DNA of 64,000 nt from Parietaria judaica (Eukaryota; Streptophyta; Magnoliopsida; Rosales; Urticaceae): assembly GCA_954871525.1 (NCBI GenBank), contig OX940865.1, forward strand, positions 1,364,001-1,428,000, in the 5' to 3' direction. Below are positions 10,951-22,377 of this stretch, piece by piece. Numbering within the stretch: the first letter of the stretch is position 1; every line of letters begins with the position of its first letter. Under the pieces are notes generated by a model. The model was not told where the DNA came from, did not search any database, and was given only the letters and a program-made list of their open reading frames with translations. A program made the position numbers and the translations under genes.

Positions 10951-11430
10951 GAGGAGAGAGAGAGAGGTTACGTTCTACAAGATGTGTGACGGGCAGAAGA
11001 TGAAGACACGTGCCCATTAAATGCGAAGCACTCGAGTATGTATACTCGAAAACTGTCGCTGATCCTACGGTTAGGGTTTCCTCAAAAAGCGCAACAAACC
11101 TCATCCTACGGTTGAGATCAGCGAGCTATCCGGTGACAGGTTAGCATGACAGCTGTGTCAAGAGAATGTGAAGAGTTTATTCTGTTCAAAATCCGCAAAT
11201 TGGGACACGTGTTCTAACTGTTCCCGCCCAAAATTCGAAGCGACAGTTACAACTTCAAGGTCCTACTTGTCCATCATATCTTAAAATTATCCAAAATCCT
11301 GCCTGTATTATGCAGATTTGCGGCGAAAGTCACAAATTTAGTTAATCATATCCGGCACAAATTTTACATGATTTCATCGAGTATATACTATAAAATTTAC
11401 TTCGTGTTTTCTCTAGTGGGGTCTGACTGT

Positions 11431-11535
11431 TGATGTACAAATTCGTCATTATTTAATATGACATAAAGTGCTAAGGTTGTGAATTACTTAAATTTACAGA
11501 TGAAGATTAAATGCTTTAAATGAATAAAAAGTGAC
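11431..11535 (+). repeat. 3' LTR remnant of the Tat-like element
   Basis: Begins TGTTGATGTACAAATTCG after a purine-rich stretch (AGTGGGGTCTGAC) that could be a polypurine tract. About 100 bp match, inverted, the LTR at 63,290-63,405. After that the similarity is lost, so the LTR looks truncated. Confidence 0.55.
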
Positions 11536-12187
11536 CACTGAGTGCATAAACTTGTCGTACGTATAAAACTAATAGATTGATACGGTGCGAAGAAATATCA
11601 CTAATAAGTTTAATAAAACATACTAGATAATTGGAAGATATACTTAAGTACTATTTAATAGATAATACTTGTAAATATAATGTTTTACTTGAATATTTTT
11701 CCTAAAATAATTTCATGCAAAAGTTATGGTGTATGAATTTGGATGAAATTATATAATAAAAATTTATTTTATGAATTGTGTATTCTCAACCATCGGGGAA
11801 CCAAGATTTCTATTCAGGTAAAGTCTAAGATAAATTTTTAAGAATTCTTTTAAGTAAATATTTAAAAAAAATTCAAGCATATAACAACAATCACATTATA
11901 ACATCAACTAAAAAAATATATAATGAGCACAAAATACGACTTTGTGCTTTTTATCTTTTGAAAGTCAACACACAATACTTTGTATAATATATCATAGTAC
12001 AACGTTATACATACAACATATATACGTAAAAGTGACATATATTTTGAAGATTATATTTAAAAGTGACATACATACGTAGAAGTGACATGTATTTTCAAGA
12101 TTATTTTTTTTATTAAATACAATAAAAGATTACATTTTATACTATGGATATCATTTGTAAAAGTAATATATATTAATATATATACTA
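11536..12187. other. AT-rich stretch without gene
   Basis: No open frame with recognisable content. A short local repeat of AAAAGTGACAT appears three times between 12,028 and 12,092. It may be decayed LTR or host spacer. Confidence 0.5.
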
Positions 12188-12600
12188 TTGTTAATGCGTA
12201 AAAATGTTTTTCACTCGGAACCTCATCCACCGTTTTGGCCCAAAGTTGGATCTGGTGGACGCGTTGGTAATAGGATATGGACAGTCAACACAAGTTCATT
12301 GATGATTGTCAAAGCTGGGGTTGAGTTCTTCGTCTTGCACGAGCCTCCGGTCTGTTCTTGGCGATCCTTGATGAACTTCTCTCCTTGGTGAGCTCCTCGT
12401 CTAGGCAAATTCCTTGTTTTGGCGAAGTTCCAAGGAGTTCTTGATGATGCTTGATGATTTTCCCTCCTTAGCGAGCTCCTATGGCGAGGGAGGACCAGCA
12501 AAAAAGGATAGACTAGTCCCGCATCCCGTCACTTATAGTTGGGCGAGGCTGCCTGCGTATCTCGATGCAGAATCAGGTCCCACGTAATACATGGTTTGTA
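12188..12600 (-). mobile_element. Retrotransposon post-pol fragment
   Basis: On the minus strand it contains GAGATACGCAGGCAGCC (12,547-12,563), a motif that typically follows pol in plant gypsy elements and resembles 7,850-7,870 here. The rest is C/T-rich with no convincing protein. Boundaries are uncertain. Confidence 0.4.
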
Positions 12601-12687
12601 ATAATAGGATGTTTAACGGTGTGATTTGGCTCATTAGAGATGCTGATGTCGGCGGTGCGAGGGTGACCTTCGCCATCGGCGAGGGTA

Positions 12688-12823
12688 TTACCAGCAAGAG
12701 TGTCGTAATAAACGGCGCGGGTCTAGGATGACTCATGTGGCGAGGGCCTTGACCGGCGAAATAGGCCCTCGCCACATGAATCATCCTACACCCGCGCCGT
12801 TTATTACGACACTCTTGCTGGTA
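12688..12823. repeat. Long near-perfect inverted repeat (61-bp arms)
   Basis: Arm 12,688-12,748 pairs with 12,763-12,823, with two mismatches in 61 bp and a 14-nt loop. The arms contain GTAATAAACGGCGCGGGT and CATGTGGCGAGGGCC. RNA from either strand would fold into a long hairpin. No terminal signature of a known MITE family is obvious. Confidence 0.9.
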
Positions 12824-12849
12824 AGGCCTTGATAGGAGAAAGAGGTCTT

Positions 12850-13650
12850 TGGCGTTGCCTTTCTTATATTAATCTTTGGGCCGTGATCACGTCAAAAAAC
12901 TTCTCTGGCAAACTTTGGTCTCTGTCAAATCCTTATCTTTGAGACAAGCTTCGGAAGCATTGAAAATGCGAGCCAGGTAAGACCAAATGAGAGGTGATAT
13001 TTCTAGAGAGAGAAACTAGGGAGAAAATCTTTAGAGGAATTTATGTAAGAATGTCCAAAATGAGGGAGAGAATGGTCCTATTTATCAGTAAATGAGGTAA
13101 CCAATTTTCCCTAAATCAGGGGGAATTAATGGAGCATAACCTTCCTTGGCTTTCAACAAAAAATGCACCTAAAACTTGTTAGAGGAGGGCTTGCCGCGGC
13201 TCCTTTGCATGGTGAGGAGCTCGTTGGTTGCTTCATAGCTTGCCTGCAATGTCTTCTAGGTCTCTGCGAGCTTGTATGTCGAGTACGAGGGAATCTGGAG
13301 AACTTCCCAATGAGTTTTGTAAGCTCAGATATCCTCGTCATGTGTAATTATTGTGACTTATTCTTTCTTCGACATTTATGGCAAGGTGGCTCGCCATGGC
13401 GAGGGGGCTCGTCAGGGCGAGCAGGCTTGTCAGGGGACCTCGCCAGGGGGTCTTGCAAGGGGACCTCGCCAAGAGGCTCGTCGAGAGACCTCACCGTGAA
13501 TGCCTTTTAGATCAAGGGCATTATCATATTAGTATAGCTCTGGGCCTCGCAAAAGGCATTGGGTCTTAGGCCTTTGGTCTTTGACTTTGTTAGTGGGCTT
13601 TGATTTTCGTCAATGGTGTTCAATTTTTATATGTCTCGAAAAATTCATAT
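12850..13650 (-). repeat. Minus-strand LTR copy 1 of a GGCGAG-rich family
   Basis: Similar along most of its length to 17,050-17,930: both contain a TATA-like box on the minus strand (here near 13,080), a run of GGCGAGG/CTCGCC elements (13,385-13,500), a GGGCCTCGC...TTGGGTC segment, and finish with AATTTTTATATGT...CGAAAAATTCA. The organisation suggests an LTR read on the minus strand. No intact internal region joins the two copies. Confidence 0.55.
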
Positions 13651-14199
13651 AACATTAAACCTCAATTTCTTGGGTAATTTTACTACGTGAGAAACTTTAT
13701 TTTCAAAACTTGAGGTAACTTGTGTTATTTGGCAACGGTCTGGGCTGTCAGAGATGGTAGTCTCCTCTCCCTCCTCCCAAGGAACTGCAAATTTCATTTA
13801 ACTGGGTTTTGTGAAAAATAATTTTTGTATAGTGCTTGCTAAATATGCTTTAAGTAATCTGAACATATAAAATATATTCAAGGAGATACCCGTATAAATC
13901 AAAGATCATTTTTTTTATGATTTTATTCAATTTTTGGACTTTTGGAGTTCATAGGCACACTTTGTGAATTAAAGTATTTTTGAATTAATTTTGAACTCCG
14001 AAAATAAATAAATAAAATTAAGTGACATAATGATGAGAAAATAAATAATTACTTTGAAAAGTAATAAGTAAAGTTCCTTAGTTAATGCGCAATTTTGATG
14101 AATGACGACGGCAGGCCAGTGCTCGCTGAGCTCAGGCATGGCAGCTTTCTGGGCTGAAGCGTGGCGTGTGGCGGGGCTGGTGTGATCGAGGGTACCTAT
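13651..14199. other. Spacer without recognisable gene
   Basis: AT-rich from 13,800 to 14,080, then G+C-rich. I see no domain, RNA gene or repeat that explains it. Confidence 0.45.
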
Positions 14200-14700
14200 T
14201 TGGTTCTTTATGGAATGGCCGGAGGCGGTGGCACAGCGCCTGTCACAGTGGAGGCCGAGCGCAAGCTCAAAGCGCGTGCGAGTTCGCCGGCGTTCAGTGG
14301 GGGCTTCGTGGCAGGCGGTGGCTTCTTTGGTTATCCCAAAAGCATAGAGGCTGTGAAGGTGATGTTCGTGTGTGGTAGTGGCGGGAGGTGGCGGCTTAGA
14401 GCCTATCGCGGTGGAGGCCGAGCGCGAGCTCAGAGCGCGTGCGAGTTCGCCGGCGTTCGGCGGGGGCTTCGTGGCAGGCGCCGGCTTCGTTGGTGATCCA
14501 GCTAGCATAGAGGGTGTGAAGGTGATGTTCATGTGTGAAGGTGATGTCCATTTGTGGGAGGCGGCGGCAACTCGCCTGTCGCAGTGGAGGCCGAGCGTGA
14601 GCTCAAAGACCGTGCGAGTTCGCCAGTGTTCTTCATGGCGTGGGCTTCGTGGCGGGCGGCGGTTTTGTTGGTGATCCGGCGAGCATTGAATTCCGGTAAA
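14200..14700. repeat. G+C-rich tandem repeat, ~163-173 bp period, three units
   Basis: The phrase GTGGAGGCCGAGCGCGAGCT recurs at about 14,248, 14,411 and 14,584, each followed by a GCGTGCGAGTTCGCC segment. Open frames here on both strands are low-complexity Ala/Arg/Gly or Ser/Pro products of the composition and not convincing genes. Confidence 0.75.
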
Positions 14701-14769
14701 ACTTTTCCAGCAACCGGGCCGCCCAAAGTGGTTGTGGAGCCCAATTTCAACGGGAAATTTTATTTTGAG

Positions 14770-15110
14770 AGCTTTTTAAGGCTATTACATGACTCAATAC
14801 ACTAATAAAGACCATACTTAACCCCAGGACTAATCAGAAAATAAATACACCTGCTAACATAATTATGACCTACATTATTATCATGGGTAACCCTTAGACC
14901 ACGAATATAGATTGGGAAACCAAGTAAATATTATTCCCGCTAAACCCGTTAACTCCGCTGGACTCGCTTACTCCAATACTGATATGCACAAGACTCCCGC
15001 AAGCCCCGTTACCGCTATGCAGTGTGGTCCTGCCATTCCCGCTAGTACTTCGGCGATACCCGCTATCATCGCTAATCTTGCTGAGCATATTACCTCTAGT
15101 CACCTCTAGA
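14770..15110 (-). repeat. Retrotransposon fragment related to 61,020-61,350
   Basis: The minus strand of this stretch matches the plus strand of 61,020-61,350: a GTCATAATTATG...GTGTATTT block, the CTGG-GTTAAGTATGG block and a TAATAGCCTTAAA block in the same order. It includes the likely start of an LTR (TGTTAG family) and adjoining internal sequence. Confidence 0.6.
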
Positions 15111-15254
15111 TCCGCATAAGCTGGCGATCTCGTTGATTTTATTGCTCCATACCGACCCGTTCGGTGCGCTTCTTCTGTTTGGTTGTACATTCTTCGCCTT
15201 TCTTCTTCTTTCAGCTGCATACTGTTTGGGTTGTGGGTGTACTCAATGACTAAG

Positions 15255-16310
15255 TCAGCATTCGCTTTTCCCTTCTTGGCGACCCCTGGCTAGTGCTTTT
15301 CTCCATTCTTTCGCTTGGCGAGGTTGGTCTTCTACTTGCTTCGGCATAGGCAGCCAAACATCTTGCCGACGAAGCGCCAGTATGTCGCATACTCGAGAAA
15401 ATATTCTGGTTCGGCTCAGGATGTGTTTCGGGTAAGATCCATATTCTTCTCGTACTGTCGTAGGAGGGAAAGTATCTCTTTTATATCGATAACAGTCGTC
15501 ATATTTCTTGCGTCTCCTCCTCTGTTTCATCTGCTGACGAGATGAAGATTGTTTATTCCTTTGCTGATGACGGTGACTGTTGCTAAAGCTGTACTCAACA
15601 CGTGACTTGGTTTGACTTCATTGCTTGATTGAAATTCTTCTTGGTGTTGGGAACTTGACGAGTAGGTGATAGGTGGATGTCAGAGCCTAAAGTTGAGTGT
15701 GGGTCTCGCGATGATGACGTTGTATAAGGAAAGCATGTTGACGATGAGATAGCTCACAATTAGAGTCATCTTAGGTCCTTCTTTGACTATGAAGGTTGTC
15801 GGAAGTTCAATTGATCCTTCGGTCATCACGTGTTCTCCTGCGATGCCAAATAATGTTGTGCGTACTCGGTTTGCGATGATTCGGCATAGGTTCATCTTTT
15901 CGAAGACCGTCTGTAAGATTACACTAGTTGAGATCCCGATGTCGATAAGTATCTTCCTCACCATGCTGTTGGCGATTTGTGCTTCGAGGAAGATGGCGTC
16001 GTTGCGCGGATGGTGGGTTGTCAAAGCTTCATGTTCGGTGAAGGTGATGGATTTGCCAGTGTGGAGTAGAGGTGTAGTGCCCATCAGGTTAACTTGGTTT
16101 GGCGACCAACCTTTTTCCGCTGCGGGTGCGTATTCTCGTCTGCTCTGGCCCGAGTCTCTAGTTCTTGGGCCTCCAATGATAGTTTATACGACGTTTATCG
16201 GGGTTGCTCCTGTGGGTTTTTCTCGGTCGTTTCCTTAGGGTGTCAGTTGTTTCATTGTCAAGAGTGGGGGCTGCATGGCGCTCGTGCCTTCATGGTTCTC
16301 CACAAGCTTT
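15255..16310 (-). pseudogene. gag C-terminal/protease remnant of a gypsy element
   Basis: Minus-strand frame 16,084-15,680 contains a gypsy protease segment: ALTTHHPRNDAIFLEAQIAN, then KILIDIGISTSVI with D-I-G in place of D-T/S-G, then MNLCRI and a TLIVSYLIV...YNVIIARPTLN block. The frame extends upstream (REYAPAAEKGWSPNQVNL). A short basic frame at 15,530-15,255 may be decayed gag. RT and the rest of pol are absent, so this is a deletion derivative. Confidence 0.7.
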
Positions 16311-16409
16311 TTAACTAAATTCTTAAGTTTTCCTTCCTTGAATAGGTCTTTGATCTGATTCCCTTATCGGGTTATGAATCCTTAAGTTGGCCATGATTAC
16401 TTATTTTCT

Positions 16410-17049
16410 TCCCACAGAATCATAATAAGGAAATCCTAAAGTTATTATCCATATGTATAATATGCAGTTTACTAAGGCCAACCTTCCGATCCCAAAATAA
16501 AAGTGTTGGGGATACTTGACTGTAAACTGAAACGATTAAATCAAAGATTGTGTAAGTTAAATCGCACAAACCCATATTACCTTACCGACATTATCGTACT
16601 TTCATCATTAATGGACTTACATGATGATTTCGGATATAAGTCTATCTCTGTCTAGTATGAAGACACTTCATACCCAATGAACTTAACAATGTATGGATAG
16701 CACTCTGACCGGTAATAGGTCACCATATAAATGTGATCTATTAAGTTCACCAGTAGTCGTTCCCTATCAGAAGTTTCCACTTCCGATCTAGACAATGGAC
16801 CAATTTTAAGTTCTTTATATATGTTAATCAAACCTCCTGACACACAGATCCAGTGTCATGACTTAACATAAATCCAAAAGTTAAAGAACTAAGGATCAAA
16901 CATTAAATTTGATAATTATATCTATAATTCGTAAATAACAACATAAGATTAACATTAATAAGAGCCTTTCACTCCTAGGTAAACGACCATAGTCTTATAC
17001 AAGCGGGATTAACATCTGAATAGAGGGCATATTCAGAATATGTCCAACA
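16410..17049 (-). repeat. LTR fragment (TGTTGGACAT family)
   Basis: Ends TGTCCAACA at 17,041-17,049 and is similar over several hundred bases to 38,540-39,211, the U3 side of the solo LTR at 36,499-39,211. Shared blocks include CCCAAAATAA-AGTGTTGGG and the CAGTATGAAGAC region. Read on the minus strand it is the 5' end of an LTR, truncated at the other side. Confidence 0.65.
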
Positions 17050-17930
17050 CGAGGGCCTTAACTTGGCGAGGGACGACTTCATCGACTTGTCGAACAACCT
17101 TCTCGGCGAGGCTAAGCCTCAATGTTTAATCTCTTCTCTGACGAGCCTCTTGTGGTGAGCTCCTAGGGCTTCACCAGGAAAGAGGGCGAATATTTAGATA
17201 GAGAAATATAGAGAAATAAGCTCTGGAGGAAGCTGTGTGTGAGTGTGGAAATTAGCAGGGGAAGACTCTTATTTATAGGAAAACTAATTCTTTGTAATTG
17301 CACTGAGGGGGGCCTGGGAATTTCTCTATTTCCTGAGGGGCCTTGCCGCAACTCCTTGCCTTGTTGAGGGGCTCATCAGTTCTCTTTGGCTAGTCTTGGT
17401 GTCTTTCGAGCGTCCGCAAGCTTGTATGTTGAGTCCTGGGAAATATGGAGGACTTCCCAGGGGTCTTCGTAAGCTCGGATCTCCTCATCGTGTGGAATAA
17501 TTGTGATTTATCCCTTCGTCAAGCTATGGCGAGGTGCTTGCCAGGGCGAGGGGCTCGCCAGGGCAAGGTACTTCACCAGGTGCTCGTTAGGGCGAGGGGC
17601 TTGCAAGGCCAGGGAAAGGTACCTGCTGGGGAAGGGGCTTGCCAGGGAAGGGTACTTCGCTAGGGGCTCCTCGAGAGGACCTCACCAGGATGCTTGCCAT
17701 GGCGAGGTGTTCGTCAGAGCAAGGTACCTCGCCAAGGTACCTTACCAAAAGGTGATTTTTTTTTATCAAGGAATTTAGTCTTCTTTGTCATCTTCGATCC
17801 AGGCCTCGCCAAATGCGTTGGGTCGTGGGCCTTTGGTCATAGACTTCATCGGTGGCCTATGAATTTTACTGATGGGTTTTGACTTATGCCAAAGAGGGTC
17901 CAATTTTTATATGTTTCGAAAAATTCACAT
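17050..17930 (-). repeat. Minus-strand LTR copy 2 of the GGCGAG-rich family
   Basis: Counterpart of 12,850-13,650. A TATA box (CCTATAAATAAG on the minus strand, ~17,268-17,279) is clear. GGCGAGG/CTCGCC and relatives are packed between 17,520 and 17,740. The end is AATTTTTATATGTTTCGAAA at ~17,900. The TGTTGGACAT-type LTR abuts its left side. Confidence 0.55.
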
Positions 17931-17939
17931 AAAAATATG

Positions 17940-20480
17940 TTCATTATAGAATTCTTGTATTATTTTTCAGAAATTCCGTCGATATTCCAATCAGTATGCG
18001 GCAGGCCCATAAAATTTATGCAGTATTTTCAGCAATGCGGCATATGCCTTTTTTTTTGCTTTTCCATCGTCATGCCAGCCGGCATGAGGAATGCCCGTAA
18101 ATTGGAGATTGCAAAATGACATCGACAAGTGGCATTTAACACCTTGCTTCAAACTATCTTTTTTGATGTACGAGGATAAAATACGATGCTAAAAATGTGT
18201 GTACTTGTCAGGAACTATTTCAAGTACATATGTTGAAGACATGGAAAGCGAGAGAGAGGGAGACTGTGGGGAATTAAGGTTTAATGTTAATTGGTTTAGT
18301 ATTTTATACGTCCTTTTGGGCTTCAAACATAAATTAGGATATTAATTATTATAATTTTTGTGAAATTAAATCCTATGTTGTTATATTTAAAAAAAAACTA
18401 AGCCTTACAGATTTATATATTTATGATACTGTGACTATATTAAATATATATATACTTTCGAAGTTGTTAATATAATAATATATTACTTAATTTTTAAGTA
18501 AAAAATAGTATAAATCATTAATAATAATATGTTAATAATAGAATTCTTGTATAATTTTCCAGAATTTTCGTCGATATCAGTATTTTCGGCAATGCGGCAT
18601 ATGCCATTGTTTTGGATTTTCCTATCGCCATGTCTACCGGCATGAGGAATGCCCGTAAAATAGAGATTGTAAAACGATATCGACAATTGGCATTTAACAC
18701 CTTGTCGAACTATCTCTTGCAAGGTACGAGGATAAACAAAGAAACAAATAATTTGTGAACTTGATTGTAACTATTTTAAAGACAGATGTTGAAGACACCA
18801 AAAGAGAGAGACGGAGGCGCTTGGAGAAGAAGAGACAGAGAAGAGTAGAAAATGTAATTTAAATATGGTGAGGAATTAGGGTTTTATGTTGATGGGTTAA
18901 GTATTTTATGGGTCCTTTTGGGCCTTCAAACATAAACTCGAGTATTAATTAATATAATCTTTGTGAAATTAAACCATATATTGTTATATATATAGTTGTA
19001 AATTAAGGCTTATAGTTTTATATCTTTATGATATTGTGATGATAATATTTCAAATTTATATTTAAATGAATATTACTCAATTATTAAGTATGCAACTGTA
19101 TAAAATATTAATAATAATATGTTAATAATAAAATTCTTGAATTATTTTCAGAATTTCTGTCAATATTCCAATCAACATGCGGTATGCCCATGACATTTAT
19201 GCAGTATTTTCGGCAATGCGGTATATGCTTTTTTTTTATTTATTTTCCCATCGACATGCCCGCTAGCATGCGGAATGCCTGTAAAATGGAGATTGCAAAA
19301 TGACAATGTGTGAATTTAAGGTACGAGGATAAACATCGAGAATGTGTTAATAAAAAACGAGGATGCATGTACAATGTGTGAATTTTTGAACTATCTTTTG
19401 CAAGTTACGAGGTTAAACAACGATACTAAGGCCCAATTTGGCACTGTTGTGCTGTCTTCATAATTGATTTTAAACTTTACTGTCTCAAAAAGTGTTGTTA
19501 GAGAAAGGAATGCATTGTTTGGTTAGTGAAAACAAAAAATAATTGGTTTTTTCAAAAGTTCCAGTTTAGTGTTTGGTAACCAGTTTTACTTAATTAGTCT
19601 AAATTTCAAAAAATACTAAAGTAGACATAAATAATGTTAATTAAATCTCAATATTAATATAAAAATATTAAAAAATATTTAAATAATATAATTACTAATA
19701 AATAAAATAAGAAACATTTATTAGTTTGTTATGCCTTTTATGCTTTTAATTGACAATAATTATGGTGACGATACCAATTTTTTCCGTCCACAATAAAAAA
19801 TTAGTACTTTTACCAACTAAAAAGAATTACTTTAAATGCAATAATAATATGTATTAATATTTTTTTATATACGTTTACCTTCCAAAAAGAATTGGTACTT
19901 TAACTATAATAATTTAGGAATATGAACGAAAAAATGTACTTTTACAACCTAAAAAAATTGGAACTTTAACCGCAATGGTAAAATATTTTTTGTACTTTTA
20001 CCACCTAATAAGAAGTACTTCAACTAAAATATTTTTAAAAAATAGATGTAAGAAATTGGTATCTTTACCATCCAAAAAGAATTGGTACTTTAACCATATT
20101 AATTAAAAAATATGGACATGAAAACTGATACTCTTACCACTTAAAAAAAATTAGACTCTGAAGCGCAATTATAAAATGCATTTTTGGTACTTTTACCACC
20201 AAAAAAATATTTATTGGGATAGAGAAGAAGAAAAACAAAAGTAGATTCTAGCAAAAGCACCTATTACTTGCTTTTTAATTTTGCCTATAGAAAAGCTAAT
20301 ATTTTTAGTGAAGAGCTTCCATTTTAACTTACCACACACAAATATTGACTTAAAATTCTAAAAAAAGCAAAAAACACCTATTAATAGGCAATGTCAAATG
20401 GGACCTAACAATGTGTGAACTTGTCCTGTAACTATTTCAAAGAGAGATGAGGAAGACACGTCATTCTTTTCTTGGAGATA
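17940..20480. repeat. Tandem satellite, ~590-bp unit, about two and a half copies
   Basis: The motif GAATTCTTGTAT opens units at 17,949, 18,541 and (variant) 19,131, giving periods of 592 and 590 bp. Shared landmarks are AATGCGGCATATGCC, GGCATGAGGAATGCCCGTAAA, GTACGAGGATAAA and AAACATAAA-T-GGTATTAATTA. The third unit is interrupted at 19,430 by a MITE and resumes at 20,409 with CAATGTGTGAACTTGTC. No coding function is apparent. Confidence 0.85.
19430..20405. mobile_element. Harbinger/Tourist-like MITE, 976 bp
   Basis: Termini GGCCCAATTTGGCA and, inverted, GGTCCCATTTGACA are flanked by TAA at 19,427-19,429 and 20,406-20,408, the 3-bp duplication typical of PIF/Harbinger. The interior is AT-rich with repeated TTTTACCACC...AAAAAGAATTGGTACTTTAAC phrases. 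It has no transposase. It splits a satellite unit, which confirms both edges. Confidence 0.8.
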
Positions 20481-20568
20481 AAAATAAAAAATAATAGTTC
20501 CAATTGTTTTTTAGTAAGAAAAATATGATTCTTAATCTTTTAGTAACTATTTGAGAGCCTTATGATAT

Positions 20569-20761
20569 AGTATACTCAGTGGCGGAACCAGGATTCGGAG
20601 ACCGGGGGGGTTCAATTTTATTTTTCCATTAAAATTTAATTTTGGGGGTGGTTTATGTAAATAAGTTTATAGTATTTTGATCCTATTAGTGCAATTTTCA
20701 AAACTTTGGGGGTGGTTTCAACCACACCAACCCATAACGTACGTCCGCCACTGAGTATACT
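20569..20761. mobile_element. Short MITE with TIR CTCAGTGGCGGA
   Basis: AGTATACTCAGTGGCGGA at 20,569-20,586 is mirrored perfectly by TCCGCCACTGAGTATACT at 20,744-20,761. The interior has the GGGGG-rich segments common in this ubiquitous plant MITE type. The target duplication merges with the palindrome (TATA or TA), so superfamily is uncertain. Confidence 0.7.
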
Positions 20762-21173
20762 GACTAATAACGGATTTTCATCAATCGGTGTTGATGGTGG
20801 TACGAATTGTCACTTCTAGTTCTTACCACGTTTAAAAATATTGCTCAAAATTCATATTTTATTAATCTTATCAATTGAGTTAATGTATCCCCCAATTATG
20901 TACTAAAAAGAACATAAACAACAAAAAACATCAATCCTAAAGACAAAGTCATTTACAAAGTTTTGTTAGGATAAACGTAACATAAAAGTCTACATAGGCT
21001 AGTAAAAATATAAGAAAAAACTATTCTTAAATTTACATAAATACAAATAAATGAAGACACTAAATAAGGCTAATCAAAATTCTAAACATAACCTCTTAAA
21101 ATAGAAAAGATTAAGGTCATTATACTCTAAAAAGTGTAACCTAAATAGTAATTCTCTTATTCACATTATGTTG
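20762..21173. other. AT-rich spacer without gene
   Basis: No open frame, repeat or RNA signal that I can support. Confidence 0.5.
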
Positions 21174-21263
21174 TCAAATTGCATAAGGCGTGCGGCTTAT
21201 GATATAATTTACATTCGGTTAAAAGTTAAGAAGAGAATTGGCCAAATAAATAAATAAAACTAA
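21174..21263. repeat. Host direct repeat, left copy
   Basis: TCAAATTG-ATAAGGC-TGCGGCTT...GAATTGGCCAAATAAATAAATAAA is repeated with ~90% identity at 22,736-22,832. Without the Mutator-like insertion the two copies would be about 450 bp apart. Each copy is interrupted just after this segment by a different transposon. Confidence 0.75.
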
Positions 21264-22368
21264 GGGTTAATTGCGGCAAAAATACCCAACCTTTGGTTAA
21301 ATTCTATGCTGTGTATACAACCTCCGTAAATGGTGGCATAAGTACCCAAACTTGGCATTCGGGAGTTGACTGAGAAAACTTACCTATGTGGCAATCAACC
21401 TTTGCTACATGGCACTTGGCCGCCACGTGGCATGGCATGTAATTATTATTTTATTAAATGATTTAATAATATTATAAAAAAAAATATTTTTTCATAATAA
21501 CCAATAATGAATATTTAAATTTAAATATTCATTATTAGTTTTATTATAAAATATAATTATTCATTTAAAAAAGCGGATCAAACAAAATAAATAAAGAAAG
21601 AAAATCACCTTTCACGGTTCACTCAAGCTCCGCCTCCGATCCGGTTCACGGGTGAAACGAAATCGCTTAATATGTTTAATAATAATAACCAATAATAATC
21701 ATATGATTATTTACAGACAATTTTCAAAAAAAGAATAATATATAAATAAAAAATAAATATTAAACAATTGTTATAATTGTAAAATGCAAACACAAAAAAA
21801 TATCATGCAAACAAATAAAATATTTTTTTTGATAAATATAAATATGACTACTATTTTTTGTTTTTGAATAAGTAGTGTGCATTTAATTGTGTCTTGACTT
21901 TATAAACAATATGTATGTGTTTATGAGTTATTATTATTAAACATATTAAACAAATTTATTCGACACGTGAACCGGATCGGAAACAGAGTTCAAGTGAACT
22001 GTGAGCGGCGATTTTTATTTCGTTCTACCCACTTTTTACAAAATAAATCATTATAACCAATACTGAATATTTAAATTTAAATATTCATTATTTGTTATTA
22101 TTGGAAAAAATATTTTTTATTAATAATAAAAATAAAAAATAAGTTTGTTTAAAAATATATTTAAAAAAAATATATTTAAAAAATATTAATTACGTGGCAT
22201 GCCACGTGGCGGCCAAGTGCCATGTGGCAAAGGTTGATTGCCACATAGGTGGATTTTCTCGATCAACTCCCAAATGTCAAGTTTGGATACTTTTGTCGCC
22301 ATTTACGGAGATTGTATACACATCAGAGAATTTGACCAAACGTTGGATACTTTTGCCGCAATTAACCC
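21264..22368. mobile_element. Mutator-like long-TIR MITE, 1,105 bp
   Basis: Starts GGGTTAATTGCGGCAAAA and ends with its complement. The terminal inverted repeats extend with interruptions for several hundred bases, including GGCCGCCACGTGGCATG and a GATCCGGTTCACG segment. Flanks TAAAACTAA (21,255-21,263) and TAAAATTAA (22,369-22,377) form a 9-bp duplication with one mismatch, as expected for Mutator-like elements. No transposase is encoded. Confidence 0.8.
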
Positions 22369-22377
22369 TAAAATTAA

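Larger units (their letters stand above)
3987..11535 (+). mobile_element. 5'-truncated Ty3/gypsy retrotransposon, Tat/Retand-like
   Basis: Protease, reverse transcriptase, RNase H and integrase remnants follow in gypsy order. After pol come a ~37-bp tandem repeat, a multi-exon gene on the opposite strand, and a short LTR-like start (TGTTGATGTACAAATTCG) at about 11,431. An extra antisense gene between pol and the 3' LTR is known from Tat-lineage elements such as Retand. The 5' LTR, leader and gag are missing because the element begins inside protease at 3,987. All pol frames are broken. Confidence 0.8.

Noticed and set aside
12223..12501. Basic 92-residue minus-strand frame
   Set aside because: No recognisable domain and it lies in a retrotransposon fragment; frame openness is likely chance.
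14161..14700. Open frames on both strands rich in Ala, Arg and Gly
   Set aside because: They follow from a G+C-rich tandem repeat with period ~165 bp. There is no domain, and frames are open on opposite strands together.
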